A stretch of 64,000 nt of DNA, taken from assembly GCF_905171775.1 (NCBI RefSeq), contig NC_053491.1:133918483-133982482 (forward strand), written 5' to 3'. The notes beneath the pieces are model-generated. The model was not told where the DNA came from. It searched no databases and saw nothing but the letters and a program-made list of their open reading frames with translations. Position numbers and translations under genes: made by a program. Positions 1 through 12,297 of this stretch are shown here, in pieces. This DNA is from Rana temporaria. Taxonomy: Eukaryota > Chordata > Amphibia > Anura > Ranidae. The first letter of the stretch is position 1. Every line of letters starts with the position of its first letter.

Positions 1-215
1 CCAACGATGTGGTGTAAAGATCTTTTTTTCTATGAAAGACTCTATCTGTGAATAGTCACTGCGCATTTACTTACCTATGGACTTTGGATATAGTAGTTTT
101 GTTCTTTTCTTTTCACTGGTTGATTTCAATAATGATCCCTGGTGTTTTTTGTATTTCACTGGTTATTTACAGCTATTATCTATGTGGGTTTTATACCCCT
201 AGCATCCCCTTACCC

Positions 216-1087
216 TTAACCTCCCTGGCGGTATGATTCTTTCAGAAAAAACATGCTGAAAGCGGTACCATTATTTGCAAGGAAATTTGGCGTTTTATAT
301 TGTAGGTCTGTCATTTTTAGAAATAACTCACTTAAATCTGACCAAACAAGCTTCTAATAGGCATCCCGGGTATGACATTTTTTTAAAAACAAAATTATAA
401 ATTATAATATAATAAATAATTATAAATAATTATAACAAATAATAATATAATTATAATAAAAATTATTCAATAATGTAATCAAATCAAAATCACTGAAATT
501 TGCTCAGTTGCAGAATTGTTGCTGTCATTATTTATTTTTTTTTATGACGAATTTCCCCACAAATCGCTATCGCACAATTCTGCAAGTGATTATAATTTAT
601 TATCGCTGTTTTTTAGCTGATCTAAAACTATTTTTGACATAAAGGGACACTTTTGGTTGCTATGGACAATCTACAGTTTGCAGGGAGAAAGAAACGTTTT
701 TATTATATAAAATGACATGCATGACACAGGACAGACCACTAGGGACAAGGGGGGTGTGTTTTTTTTACATACAGTACTGTAATCTATAAGATTACAGTAT
801 ACTGTATGTATAGTGTTTGTTTACTTTTTTGAATTTGGCGCCGTTCTCCGTCCCCGTGCGTCGTAACGTCGCAGGGAACGGAGATCGGCGTCACACGGAG
901 GCACTGTGTGAATCGAGCGAGGTCCTGCTCGCTCACACAGCGCGGTGGCATCGCTGGATCCAGGGACAAGGTAAGTAAAACTCCCTGTACATCCAGCGAG
1001 GCGAGCCCGAGTCTGACTCGGGGTTACCGATCCTAGCCCAAAAATCTCACCCCGAGTCAGACTCGGGAACACCGCCCAGGAGGTTAA
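216..1087 (+). mobile_element. TTAA-flanked non-autonomous DNA transposon, family 1, copy 1
   Basis: Both ends carry TTAA (216-219 and 1084-1087) followed inward by matching termini: CCTCCCTGGCGGT on the left and its near-complement ACCGCCCAGGAGG on the right. A TTAA target duplication and short GC-rich terminal repeat fit a piggyBac-like (or Kolobok-like) non-autonomous element; that class assignment is inference. The left half is very AT-rich (about 390-480 is nearly pure A/T) and the right half is CpG-rich. No transposase frame is present. A second copy in opposite orientation lies at 30601-31482 and aligns over its whole length, which fixes both ends. Confidence 0.85.
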
Positions 1088-1194
1088 CATCATGTAATAT
1101 TTCTTATTTTTATTTTTGTTAATTCCTCTCACTTGACACATTTAGTTTTCTGTGGCACGGAAGTGAATGAGAGTGGTGAACATCTGTTGCACTC

Positions 1195-2043
1195 ATTTAC
1201 ACCTGTTCAATTGCTTGGTAACACAAATTGCTAATCAGCCAATCACATGGCAGCAACTCATTGCATTGAAGCATATAGACATGTTGAAGACATTTTTTTT
1301 TCAAACCAAGCATCATAATGTGAAAGAAAGAAGATTTAAGTGACTTTGAACATAACATGGTTGTGGGCTGGTCTGTGTATAAAAAAAAAAAAAAACTGCA
1401 CACAACCATCTTTAGGGTTTACAGAGAATGGTTCGAAAAAAGAGAAAATATCCAGTAAGCAGGGGTTGTGTGGACAAAAATGCCTTGTTGATGCCAGAAT
1501 TCAGAGGAGAATGGACATGGTTTGAGATGATAGAAATCAAAAGTAACTCAAATAACCACTTGTTACAACCAAGGTATACAGAATACCATCTCTGAATGTA
1601 CAACACATCAAACCTTGAAGCATATGGGCTACAGCAGCAGAAGACCACATCAGGTGCCACTCCTGTAAGCTAAGAACAGGATACTGAGGCCCAGATTCTC
1701 AAAGGAGATACGACGGCGTATCTCCAGATACGCCGTCGTATCTCTGAGTCTAAGCCATCGTATCTATGCGCCTGATTCTTAGAATCAGTTATGCATAGAT
1801 TTTTATTACCGCACAAAGATACGCGCATCTACGTGAATCCGGGCCCGAGGCTACAGTTCACAAAGGCTCACCAAAATTGGACAAACGTTGCCTGGTCTGA
1901 AGAGTCTTGATTTTAGCTGTGACATTTAGATGGTGAGGTCAGAATTTTGTGTAAATAACATGAAAGCATGGATCCATCCTGCCTTGTATCAACAGTTCAG
2001 GCTGCTGGTGGTGGTGTAATGGTGTTGGGGATATTTTATGGGC
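1195..2043 (+). pseudogene. Decayed Tc1-like transposase fossil
   Basis: Translated pieces on the plus strand match the Tc1 transposase layout in order: an N-terminal stretch with SDFEHNMVV near 1340, then EWFEKREN and CLVDARIQRRMD near 1425-1520, QITTRYNQG-like near 1540-1575, and the glycine-rich GGGVMVWG-like box near 2010-2030. The frame is broken many times by stops and indels, including a poly-A run at 1380-1395, and the C-terminal third with the last catalytic residue is missing. The reading continues across a MITE inserted at 1689-1846. Terminal repeats were not found, so the bounds are approximate. It is non-functional. Confidence 0.8.
1689..1846 (+). mobile_element. Short MITE (GGCCC-GATTC ends) nested in the Tc1 fossil
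   Basis: Begins GCCCAGATTCTC and ends GAATCCGGGCCC, an imperfect inverted terminal repeat, with an inner hairpin built on GATACGACGGCGTATC. GAG stands directly outside both ends (1686-1688 and 1847-1849) and fits a 3-bp target duplication. The host Tc1 sequence reads through if the insert and one GAG are removed. It is a deletion derivative of the longer copy at 12298-12999, sharing about 110 bp at the left end and about 45 bp at the right. Confidence 0.75.
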
Positions 2044-3088
2044 ATTTATCTTCATTGTGTAAAGAAGTGCTTAACCATTTGAATACCAGCCTGTAATACC
2101 CCTTTATTACCAGGCAATATTTCAGTTTTTTGCCACTGTAATAGTTTGACTGACAATGAATCCATAATGCAAAACTTTACCTAGATGAGTTTTATTTCAT
2201 TTTGAGACAGATAGATCTTTCTAGACAGATAGAGATTTATTTTGATGGTATTTAATAACAGCAGTTTTTTTTGTACAAACCCCCAACAATGACCCTTTCT
2301 TGGAAAGGAGAGACTCCATTTGTTTTTCTCTTTTTTTGCCAGATTTTTAAGGAAATGAGGAAACATGCTAGTACTGAGTGGTTTAACCATGGAGCTTGAG
2401 AATTGTACATTAGGTACATTAATGTACAGCTCATACAAAGAGCAAGGAGAATGTTAATATAGTGGTCACGTATAGTGGCAGCATAGAGATGAAGGGGTTA
2501 ATGTTAAGATGTGCAGGATAAAGGAGGTGAGGGGTTCATTTACAGGTCACTGTGGATAACACTGGAGATAGTATTAATGAAATGGAAGTCCGGAGGCTGC
2601 ACTCACTGAAAAAAAAAAACTTTATTAGAAAAACTATATTAATACAGGTAAAAACATCCAAGAATAAGCAAAGGAGTAAGGTAACATGAGTATGCAGATG
2701 AGAGTTTTCACTTCACTGTCTTCATTTCCTGAACGTTTGTTCTGGGTCAATACCTAGGGCTCCATTCAGACTTTTCTAGTCTAGTGCAGAAATGCAAACA
2801 TCTTAACATGCACAGCTTTAAGGTAGTTCATGCATTTGTTTTTGATGGCAATGCACCACATTGGACCAGAAAATGCACCTGCGCTATGTTTTCTGAATCA
2901 GTTCACCACAACACCCTGTAGTGTATTACCATGCATTGTGGGGTGCTACAATGCAGGTGTGTTCCTTTAGTGCATCAGGGAGCCATTAAAATAAAAATGT
3001 CAGTGCAAACATTAATACATGCAAAGTGTGCCAATGTGCACATTACTGCACTGCGAAGCCAGCCTGCTTTTACTGACTTCCCTTATAT
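2044..3088. other. Unassigned non-coding DNA
   Basis: No coding frame or recognised element. A TTAACCATTTG at about 2072 resembles a degraded start of the TTAA family 2 elements, but no partner end was found. Confidence 0.4.
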
Positions 3089-3305
<217 letters not shown>

Positions 3306-4011
3306 TCAGACTGTATTCCTCGATCGGCTTGGCCCGAATCAGGAAGCCCGAAGGCCCACGATGGGCGTCAATTGTCTTGGACCCGAGCCAAATGCACGGA
3401 GTGTCTGATATCTGCTTCCTGAGCCAAATTAGATAAGAAGCGTTCGTACAAACTAAAGTAAATAATCTACACTCAGACTTGTGTCTCAGGGTGAAGACCG
3501 TTACTTCTGCTTTTTTATTGCAAGCCGTGTGTTTTTATATGGATTACAAGTGCATTCAAGAGCGCATGACCGAACACACGATCATGCTCATTAATATTCA
3601 TTAATATGTAATATTATTCTTGTGACGTCCTGGCGTCTGGCATCTGTCTGGTTCTGTGGTTCTTAGGGACTTTCCCGCTGTCCTAAAATAGTTGTTTTTT
3701 GCAGACTGAGTTCCTGTTCTGATAAACCATGTGATGCATCTCTGAAATACAACATTATATTAGCAAAGGGGTAAATTATGCATTACGATTATATGTGATT
3801 ATTCCTATAGCAATCAATAACCTATTTGCATACGTTATATATATATATATGATCATATGTGATATAAAGCATGTGTTTGTGCATTGAAATAGGCATTTCA
3901 TTATCTTAGTTTGACTATTTTTATCACATCCACTACAGTATCATGCCATATGGAATGAAGCAGTCTGAAGATTGTTAACTGTGATTATTGTCTGTGATTT
4001 TTTTAATATGC
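3306..4011. other. Unassigned non-coding DNA
   Basis: No frame or element recognised. A short (AT) run lies at about 3836-3850. Confidence 0.35.
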
Positions 4012-4460
4012 AGCATGGCGGGGGGGGGGGTAAATGTCCTGCACTGGTCATGGTAACTCATGTATTAATGTCCTGCACAGGGGTCCAGAGGTGCAGGGTG
4101 CTGTGTAATGTAAAGGGGTGCAGGGTGCTGTGTAATGTAAATGGGTCCAGAAGTGCAGGGTGCTGTGTAATGTAAAGGGTTCCAGTGATGCAGGTTGCTG
4201 TGTAATGTAAAGGGGTCCAGGGTGCTGTGTAATGTAAAGAGGTGCAGGGTACTGTGTAATGTAAGGGGTTCAGTGGTGCAAGGTGCTGTGTAACCTAAAG
4301 GGGTCCAGTGATGCAGGGTGCTGTGTAATGTAAAGGGGTCCAGGGTGCTGTGTAATGTAAAGGGGTCCAGTGATGCAGGGTGCTGTGTAATGTAAAGGGG
4401 TTCAGTGGTGCAGGGTGCTGTGTAATGTAAAGGGGTGCAGTTGTGGAGAGGGAGTACACA
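4012..4460 (+). repeat. Minisatellite with 27/35-bp alternating units
   Basis: After the arm-like leader (4012-4043) about eleven tandem units run from 4079 to 4452. The unit core is GGTGCTGTGTAATGTAAAG preceded by GGGTCCAG. Units come in two lengths, about 27 and 35 bp, differing by an optional 8-bp TGATGCAG-type segment. The 137-residue minus-strand frame across it is a by-product of the repeat. Confidence 0.9.
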
Positions 4461-5643
4461 GTAGTGATGAAGAGACATTGAGAGATGCAGGGGGCACAGT
4501 GGGGTGTTTTTACATTTTAACGTGGGGGGGCACTTTTAACCCCCGCTAGCGATTGAAGAAAGGGTTAAATGACTGTGTATCGCCACTGCCGAAGCGCCCC
4601 CCCCCCTCTGAAAAAATTCCAGAAGACGCCCATGCTGCCAGCAGCTTCCTTGGAGTGCATTAGCAGTGGTGAACTCACCGCTCACAAATCCGATGGTAAA
4701 ATTGCGGCGTTTTACCACTATTTTACGGCCGATGCTTTGGGCAGCACCAGTGTGAAAGGGGTCTTAGGAGATATGTATTATCAGTTAAAATAACCATAGT
4801 CAAAAAAGTTTTTTTTTTTTTGTGTGTATTTTACTATAGTTATTAAAATGGTTCTGCAATGCTGGAACATTCATTTTTATAACATATTTGACAATTTCCT
4901 GAAACTGCCTTACACATATGCTGTTTACAATTGAACTTTCACTCTCATTAGCTGTTTCTTTCATTTCCAGATTGTTCAACTTTTGGTTATGATTGGTTGT
5001 GATCCATGTTACTTTAATTATCTCTTCTATTCTCTAGGATCCAATCTTCCTACTGCTTATTGATTTCTTTCTGCTCAATGCACACTGCTGCAATAATGCT
5101 GTTTTCTGATTTTTCAACTCCCCTCACAACAAATGTCATATGTGGCTCTGGATGGTTTGGAAGTAATTTTGTCACTCCAAATTGCCTTGCACTGTAGTTA
5201 GAAACTATTTGAGTTTTTATTTGTGTTTTGTTTGCCAGTTTCTCTCACCCTCTAGTGTGCACAGAATTGTCTGGAAAGTAAAACAGCTAATTTTAAACCA
5301 ACTACTGACTGCTACCAACAAATGCCCACAGTTGTCAGGAAGTACCATTAAGTTTCCACTTCAAAATGAGCCATTAAGTCAAATTACCGTATGTCATTTG
5401 TTGTTCTTCATTAACTTAACCAGCACCCAGTACAAATTTAGAAAAAACTTCTAGTAGGATTGTAAAGCAATCACAATGTTCAGACAGACTAATACGATCT
5501 GAGACATTATATGCCCAAGAGTCTAATATCTTTTAATGGAAAAAACAGTTCACAGCAGAAAAAATATCAAATCACCAACACATTTCAGGAGTCAAAAACA
5601 CTACCCCTTATGTGGGGCTAATAGAGACTATATATATATATAT
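4461..5643. other. Unassigned non-coding DNA
   Basis: No gene recognised. The stretch 4520-4770 is GC-rich with a C-run and looks like part of a dispersed repeat; 4800-5600 is AT-rich and featureless. Confidence 0.35.
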
Positions 5644-6605
5644 AGTACAGACCAAAAGTTTGGACACACCTTCTCATTCAAATAGTTTTCTTTATTTTCA
5701 TGACTATGAAAATTGTAGATTCACACTGAAGGCATCAAAACTATGAATTAACACATGTGGAATTATACATAACAAAAACGTGTGAAACAACTGAAAATAT
5801 ATTTCATATTCTAGGTTCTTCAAAGTAGCCACATTTTGCTTTGATTACTGCTTTGCACACTCTTGGCATTCTCTTGATGAGCTTCAAGAGGTAGTCACCT
5901 GGCGTAGCACCCATCACTCTCCTTCTTGGTCAAATAGCCCTTACACAGCCTGGAGGTGTGTTTGGGGTCATTGTCCTGTTGAAAAATAAATGATGGTCCA
6001 ACGCAAACCGGATGGAATAGCATGCCGCTGCAAGATGCTGTGGTAGCCATGCTGGTTCAGTATGCCTTCAATTTTGATTAAATCCCCAACAGTGTCACCA
6101 GCAAAGCACCCCCACACCATCACACCACCTCCTCCATGCTTCACGGTGGGAACCAGGCATGTAGAGTGCATCCGTTCACCTTTTCTGCGTCGCACAAAGA
6201 CACAGGGGATGGAACCAAAGATCTCAAGTTTGGACTCATCAGACCAAAGCACAGATTTCCACTGGTCTAATGTCCATTTCTTGTGTTCTTTAGCCCAAAC
6301 AAGTCTCTTCTGCTTGTTGCCTTTCTTTAGCAGTGGTTTCCTAGCAGATATTCTGCCATGAAGGCCTGATTCACACAGTCTCCTCTTAACAGTTCTAGAG
6401 ATGTGTCTGCTGCAAAAGGTGGCTACTTTGAACAACCTAGAATATGAAATATATTTTCAGTTGTTTCACACTTTTTTGTTATGTATAATTCCACATGTGT
6501 TAATTCATAGTTTTGATGCCTTCAGTGTGAATCTTCAATTTTCATAGTCATGAAAATAAAGACAACTCTTTGAATAAGAAGGTGTGTCCAAACTTTTGGT
6601 CTGTA

Positions 6606-6608
<3 letters not shown>
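5644..6608 (-). mobile_element. Tc1-like transposon, internally deleted copy
   Basis: Long inverted termini of about 200 bp face each other: the left begins GTACAGACCAAAAG and the right ends CTTTTGGTCTGTACTG, followed by TA. They match inward through CATGACTATGAAAATTG and the CATATTCTAGGTT region. The element is about 965 bp because the transposase 5' part is missing: at about 6410-6425 the inner terminal repeat runs straight into the middle of the transposase. It sits against a (TA)n array, as expected for TA-targeting Tc1 elements. Confidence 0.9.
5968..6435 (-). pseudogene. Truncated, frameshifted Tc1-like transposase
   Basis: Minus-strand frame of 155 residues. It contains RTVKRRLCESGLHGR, the first catalytic aspartate in WSDESKLEIFG, and GGGGVMVWGCFAGDT, all standard Tc1/mariner DDE landmarks. 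The N-terminal DNA-binding half is absent: the frame opens within terminal-repeat sequence and enters the transposase at RHISRTVKRR. Near 6000 a frameshift removes the second aspartate; the DNDPKH codons are still readable in another frame at about 5960-5980. The third acidic residue is lost. No active enzyme can be made. Confidence 0.88.
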
Positions 6609-6698
<90 letters not shown>

Positions 6699-6785
6699 AA
6701 AGTATAGATATCTAGATAACTTCCATTTACATGTATTATACTTGAAAGCCATATGTTTAATTAAAACCTAAAAGGTATTTGGAAT

Positions 6786-6830
<45 letters not shown>
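6609..6830. repeat. (TA)n microsatellites between two Tc1-like elements
   Basis: (TA)n at 6609-6694 directly abuts the right end of the 5644-6608 element. A second array at 6791-6830 directly abuts the left end of the 6831-8433 element. Ordinary AT-rich sequence lies between. Confidence 0.95.
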
Positions 6831-6833
<3 letters not shown>

Positions 6834-8433
6834 TGGGGATCGAAAGTTTGGGCACCCCCAGGTAAAAATTTGTATTAATGTGCATAACGAAGCCAAGGAA
6901 AGATGGAAAAAATCTCCAAAAGGCATCAAATTACAGATTAGACATTCATATAATATGTCAAAAAAAGTTAGATTTTATTTCCATAACTTACACTTTCAAA
7001 ATTACAGAAAACAAAAAAAATGGCGTCTGCAAAAGTTTGGGCACCCTGCAGAATTTATAGCATCCACTGCCCCCTTTGCAAAGCTGAGACCTGCCAGTGT
7101 CATGGATTGTTCTTAATCATCGTCTGGGAAGACCAGGTGATGTCAATCTCAAAGGTTTTAATGCCCAGACTCATCTGACTTTGCCCCAACAATCAGCACC
7201 ATGGGTTCTTCTAAGCAGTTGTCTAGAAAACTGAAACTGAAAATAGTTGACACTCACAAAACTGGAGAAGGCTATAAGAAGATAGCAAAGCGTTTTCAGA
7301 TGTCAATATCCTCTGTTTGGAATGTAATTAAAAAATGGCAGTCATCAGGAACAGTGGAAGTTAAAGCAAGATCTGGAAGACCAAGAAAAATATCAGACAG
7401 AACAGCTTGCAGGATTGTGAGAAAAGCAATTCAAAACCCACGTTTGACTGCACAATCCCTCCAGAAAGATCTGGCACACTGGAGTTGTGGTACACTATTC
7501 CACTATAAAGAGATACTTGTACAAATATGGTCTTCATGGAAGAGTCATCAGAAGAAAACTTCTTCTACGTCCTCACCACAAAAATCAGCGTTTGAACTTT
7601 GCAAATGAACATATACAAGCCTGATGCATTTTGGAAACAAGTTCTGTGGATCGATGAGGTTAAAATAGAACTTTTTGGCCAGAATGAGCAAAGGTACGTT
7701 TGGAGAAGGACACAGAATTTAATGAAAAGAACCTCTGTCCAACTGTTTAGCATGGGGGTATATCAATCATGCTTTGGGGTTGTATTGCAGCCAGTGGCAC
7801 AGGGAACATTTCACGAGTAGAAGGAAAATGGATTCAATAAAATTTCAGCAAATTTTGGATGGTAACTTGATGCCATCTGTGAAAAAGCTGAAGTTAAAGA
7901 GAGGATGGCTTCTACAAATGGATAATGATCCTAAACACACCTCAAAATACACGGGGGATTACATCAAGAGGCGTAAACTGAAGGTTTTGCCATGGCCTTC
8001 ACAATCTCCTGACCTCAACATAATTGAAAATCTATGGATAGACCTTAAAAGAGCAGTGCGTGTCAGACAGCCCAGAGATCTCAAAGAACTGGAAGACTTT
8101 TGTAAGGAAGAATGGGCAAAGATACCTCAAACAAGAATTGAAAGACTCTTGGCTGGCTACAAAAAGTGTTTACAAGCTGTGATACTTGCCAAAGGGGGCA
8201 GTACAAAATATTAACTCTGCAGGGTGCCCAAATTTTTGCAGACACCATTTTTTTGTTTCCTGTAATTTTGAAAGTGTAAATGATGGAAATAAAATCTAAC
8301 TTTTTTGACATATTATAAGAATATCAAATCTGTAATTTGATGCCTTTTGGTGATTTTTCCATTTTTTCTTGGCTTCGTTATGCACATTAATACAAATTTT
8401 TACCTGGGGTGCCCAAACTTTCGATCCCCACTG
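6831..8433 (+). mobile_element. Structurally complete Tc1-like transposon, 1.6 kb
   Basis: Starts CAGTGGGGATCGAAAGTTTG and ends with its complement, flanked by TA at 6829-6830 and 8434-8435. The inverted terminal repeats are about 220 bp. Each has an outer and an inner copy of AGTTTGGGCACCC (outer at the tip, inner near 7033 and 8222), the IR/DR arrangement known from Tc1 elements such as Sleeping Beauty. The transposase gene lies between them on the plus strand. Ends are well preserved but the gene is frameshifted, so this copy could only move if supplied with enzyme. Confidence 0.95.
7201..8214 (+). pseudogene. Tc1-like DD34E transposase with several frameshifts
   Basis: Cut-and-paste DNA transposase that would bind the flanking IR/DR repeats and insert at TA. 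ATG at 7201 opens an N-terminal paired-type helix-turn-helix region (GEGYKKIAKRFQMSISSVW), followed by a GRPRK AT-hook-like motif. After a shift near 7480 the GLHGRVIRRKLL segment is in a second frame. Further shifts near 7612, 7750 and 7825 follow. The catalytic residues are all readable across frames: Asp in LWIDEVKIELFG, Asp in QMDNDPKHTS, and Glu in DLNIIENLW, with 34 residues between the last two. The C-terminus LAKGGSTKY precedes the stop. The gene is recently dead: its motifs are intact and the lesions are small indels. Confidence 0.92.
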
Positions 8434-9194
8434 TATATATAAAAATACATAAATAAAACAATTATAATAAATGTAATAATAATAATATAATACCAAGCAA
8501 CATTCACTATAATTCTAATTAAAAACAAAAAACAGCACAGTCAGCCCCTACACTGCCAAGCAAATGTAAACTACAGTTATGGGGGAATGAAACATTAAGT
8601 ACATGATAGGAATTAATCATGGGAGTTTAAAGTGGATCAATAGAAAACTGGTAATGCAAACTATAAATACATGAAAGAAAAATACCATCATAATGTTGCA
8701 ACAGAGTGTGCCATGTATGATAACATTAGCAAGACATGACATCAGTATAAACCAAAACAAGTAGTGTAGGGAACTAATGATGCTCACTTGTAAAGTGTCA
8801 TAACATACATAATTTTCAGATACACTAACTTTTAATAAGTTAATTTAAAAGCAACATATCTGGTATTCCCTGTGTAAAGGGCAGCACCAACATGTTTGTA
8901 ATTCTGCACCAACGTATTCCAATGGTTTAAAATTAGTTTTCCATCCTCCACCTTTGTCATATTTTTCCTTCCTGACCCACTAAAGGCAGACCATTAATTC
9001 AACCGCCCATCCTCCATGCATAGGACACTTTTCATCCCATGAAACTTTAGTACTGTTTCTGTAAACTGAGGAATGGGGTGGAAAGAGCGGGCATAGTTGG
9101 CACTCTTGGCAGGCCAAGCACTTGTATTAATGAGGAAGTAAACCCTGATGGCTTTATTTCCTCTGTTGATCCCTGCAAAGTAAAAGCATAATTG
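8434..9194. other. Unassigned AT-rich DNA
   Basis: No frame, repeat or regulatory structure recognised. Confidence 0.4.
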
Positions 9195-9515
9195 ACTAAT
9201 ATGCATCGCATACTAGCCCATTATGTGGCGGCACTTACCTGCACGCGAAGCCCACAGTGTCCCCACTGGTGGTCACATCCATCTTCATCCCTCTTCCTTC
9301 TGGGGCTGGTCATGGCACAGTTTTTTTTAGAAAAGGCACAAGCATGTCGTTTCTTCAGTGTGCATGCAACAATCACGTTGCCACAAGCATATATGGTAAA
9401 TATCTCCTAAACCATGTAGGTTTAGGAGATATTTCAAGTACCTACAGATAAACCTTATTATAATCTTACCTGTAGGTAAAAGTAATGTAACTGGGTTTAC
9501 AACCACTTTAATCCC
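9195..9515 (-). mobile_element. Dispersed hairpin-bearing repeat (AAGTGGTTGTAAA-type end)
   Basis: The right end reads GGGTTTACAACCACTTTAA and the body holds a near-perfect hairpin at about 9396-9440 (ATATCTCCTAAAC and its complement GTTTAGGAGATAT), followed by a CTACAGATAAACC / TTACCTGTAGG pair. Related AAAGGGGTTGTAAAG-type ends occur at 20651-20880 and 34881. It looks like a short non-autonomous repeat; the class is not determined. Confidence 0.55.
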
Positions 9516-9625
9516 CACAGAGCTGGGACAGAGGATTTCAACTAAGACAGCTGGTATCAGCACAAGGGAGATTTCTCATTAAAGGCAATTACTGTTCCTT
9601 TTGCTGATTAAAAACAAAACAAAGC

Positions 9626-10004
9626 GAATGCCTTGTAAACACAAACGGTTTTCCAGATGGTAAAAAGTCAAACGGGAAAACCCGAACCTGCTCGGTAGCT
9701 TTTTCCCCCTACACACGGCCAGGGGTACAAGGCAGGAAAACTGCCATGAGAGCTTTGGTCAGGAAACCCGGCTGTGTGTGTGCTCCACCGCAGGTTTTCC
9801 CCATAGGTAAACTCCCGGCTTAAAAAACGCCCGGAATCCCGGCGGGAAAAATGAGAACATGTTCTCATTTTTCCCGCCGGGATTCCCGGCAGTTTTCCCG
9901 ACATGGAAAACTGCGACGGAGCATACACACATCCGGTTTTCCTGGCCAAAAGCTGTCATGGCAGTTTTCCCGACAGGAAAACCGGTCATGTGTACGAGGC
10001 ATTA
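9626..10004. mobile_element. Foldback element of the GTACACACGACC family, copy i
   Basis: The ends are AATGCCTTGTAAACAC on the left and GTGTACGAGGCATTA on the right, a complementary terminal pair. The inside is a large nested palindrome built from repeats of GGAAAACC-type words and its complement, with a central perfect hairpin at about 9831-9890 (CCCGGCGGGAAAAATGAGAA and complement). Outer ends match other copies at 22187, 41726, 59797 and 63348, but the inner arms do not. Confidence 0.8.
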
Positions 10005-12297
10005 GGCTTTAAGTGTCCCACCATATTAAACCAGAGTTACAATTTTATTAATATCTAAACCTTTTAAGCTGATAATCATTAGTTCTTTGCACTGCTTGTT
10101 ATGGTTTATATTGATGTTATGTCTTGATAAATTTAATATATGTCACACATTATTGCAACATTATAATGGTATTATTCTTTCATGTATTTATTGTCTGTGT
10201 TATTAGTTCTCAATTGATAACGTGTTAACATCTCTTGACTATCTTGTGTTTAAGGTTTTGTTTACTTCTCATCATTTACTGTTTGTTTGCTTGGCCGTGT
10301 TTTTCAATAATATGACAAAGGCTGGATGTGCTGTTGTTTTCAATGATAAATCTCAGTGAACTTGTGGGAATTCTGAGATTTATATCTGGGTTCTATGTTA
10401 CTTATTGTATGTGTATTTATTTCCAGTACGCTCTAGGTTCATCTTGTGTTAAGATTCATGTTTATTATTTATATGGCTTCTAAGTATAACTATTCAAAAA
10501 GTTTCTGCATGTTTTTATATTTAATAGAGCTAAAACAAATGTGTGGGAACTTTTTGACGAGCCCTCAAATAAAAACTTATATGTATTTGTCTATTTTATA
10601 CCGGGGGGGGGGGGTGGATTTGTTCGAACCCTGAAATGTGTTAGCTAATAACTGATTTTATCATTATAAGAAATTGGACATTTGATTGGTACTCTTATTA
10701 GTCTGCCTCTATGTGGATTCTCAATTCTGGGTGACATGGGTTCCTACTTTGTGAAGCGCTGCTGAACCTGAGATATTGGGTGCAAGTGATAATTTGACAT
10801 ACCTACAGAAAATGTGTATTGAGCGCCTCACTTTCACCTAATTTTGGATGTGCATCTAAATGATCTTTTTTTTTTTTTTGCTCATTTGAAAAGTCTTCTG
10901 CTACCTTCTTATTGACAAAGTAGAAGCACTGTAAATGTGATATCCTACCTGGGATTAGGGGCACCTCCTCCCATTGTTTATCACTCCTCACTGTGGCTCA
11001 GACAGATGGCAGTGTAAGGAGAGGTTGTTACTACTTTTAGGGAAAGTGTGGTGGGATAGAGTACGAAAGACTGGAAGTTAGGCAACTTACAGCGGCGTGT
11101 TCTTCTGTGTCCCCAGCAGGACGTCAGTCATTATATTACCTTGATTGATAATAAGAACAGCTACATTTTTTTTCAATTATAATTATAGAGATAGAACAAC
11201 ACTACAATGAGTAGAAGTTCAGACTGTTGTCACTAATGCCTTCAGATGGACAGTGTACTTTGAGATTGTCATATGATCATTGTGTGATAAATCTAATTAC
11301 TAAAACAGTTTTTGTGTGGTGATTGTATAGTGTTATTGTACATAGTTTTCACATCACATCACATATTTCCAGCTGTGATTCTCTTTATAGTGAATTAAAT
11401 GTTGGGAAAAATCGCCCTCATATACTAAAACTATCAGGAAGAGGAAATGTTAAAGGCAGGAGAATGGCAAAGACTGTCAGCCTTGCAGTAGGCAGAGGCA
11501 AGAGGTAGGGACAAGCTCCAACCACAGGTTCAAGGGTGAGCCAGTGTGAGAAGTTTGGGGCTGATGCTGCATGTGTATTCTTGCCTATTACTCTAGTTGC
11601 CTCTCCCACCTTCATTTTCCAAAGCCTCCTGCCACTTGCCAGTCCCAACTGCTCCGATTACTATCTTAGAATTCCCAGCACAATTGTTGCATTACCTCAC
11701 ACTATTTCTGCTGAATTAGTGGAAATTCATTTTGCAAAGTAAACTGGCATTACTTTACTAAATCAGCCACAGTGCATTCATTTTGATCATACTGGATGAT
11801 AAAATCTTGGGTAGCAGTACTCTACTCTGAGTGGATAGCTCTCAAGTCATATTTAATAAAGCATAGCTACTTGAAGGAGCTCTACAGTCAAGCATACACT
11901 TTAATTTATGTCATTGGCATTGCAATCATAAAATACAATCCACTATGAGCTTATTGAAACATCTCTGTGTTCACTTTGCAGCTTTTTCTTTTGGGTTCCT
12001 TTCTATTTCTAAGGATTACATGTCCTATGGTACTTTGCTGCCAGCCAAACAGTGATTTCTGTACTGATTCCATCTCCTGAACTCTCCCTCTTAGCAGCTA
12101 CATAGTTCAGAAAGCAGGCTCTATGAAATGTGTTGCACAGCAGTGCATAGTCACAGAATTCAAGGAAGTAAATATGTAGGATTCTTCAAAAAGTAAGTTT
12201 ACAAACTTCAAGATCATGTAGATTGACAGGATTAGGCAAGACATTCTATAAATACAATGAATGAAATGAAAACAAAATGAATATAAGATGAATATAA
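10005..12297. other. Unassigned non-coding DNA
   Basis: AT-rich, with short G and T runs (10604-10614 and 10867-10879). No frame longer than about 80 residues and none resembling a known protein. No mobile element recognised. Confidence 0.45.
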
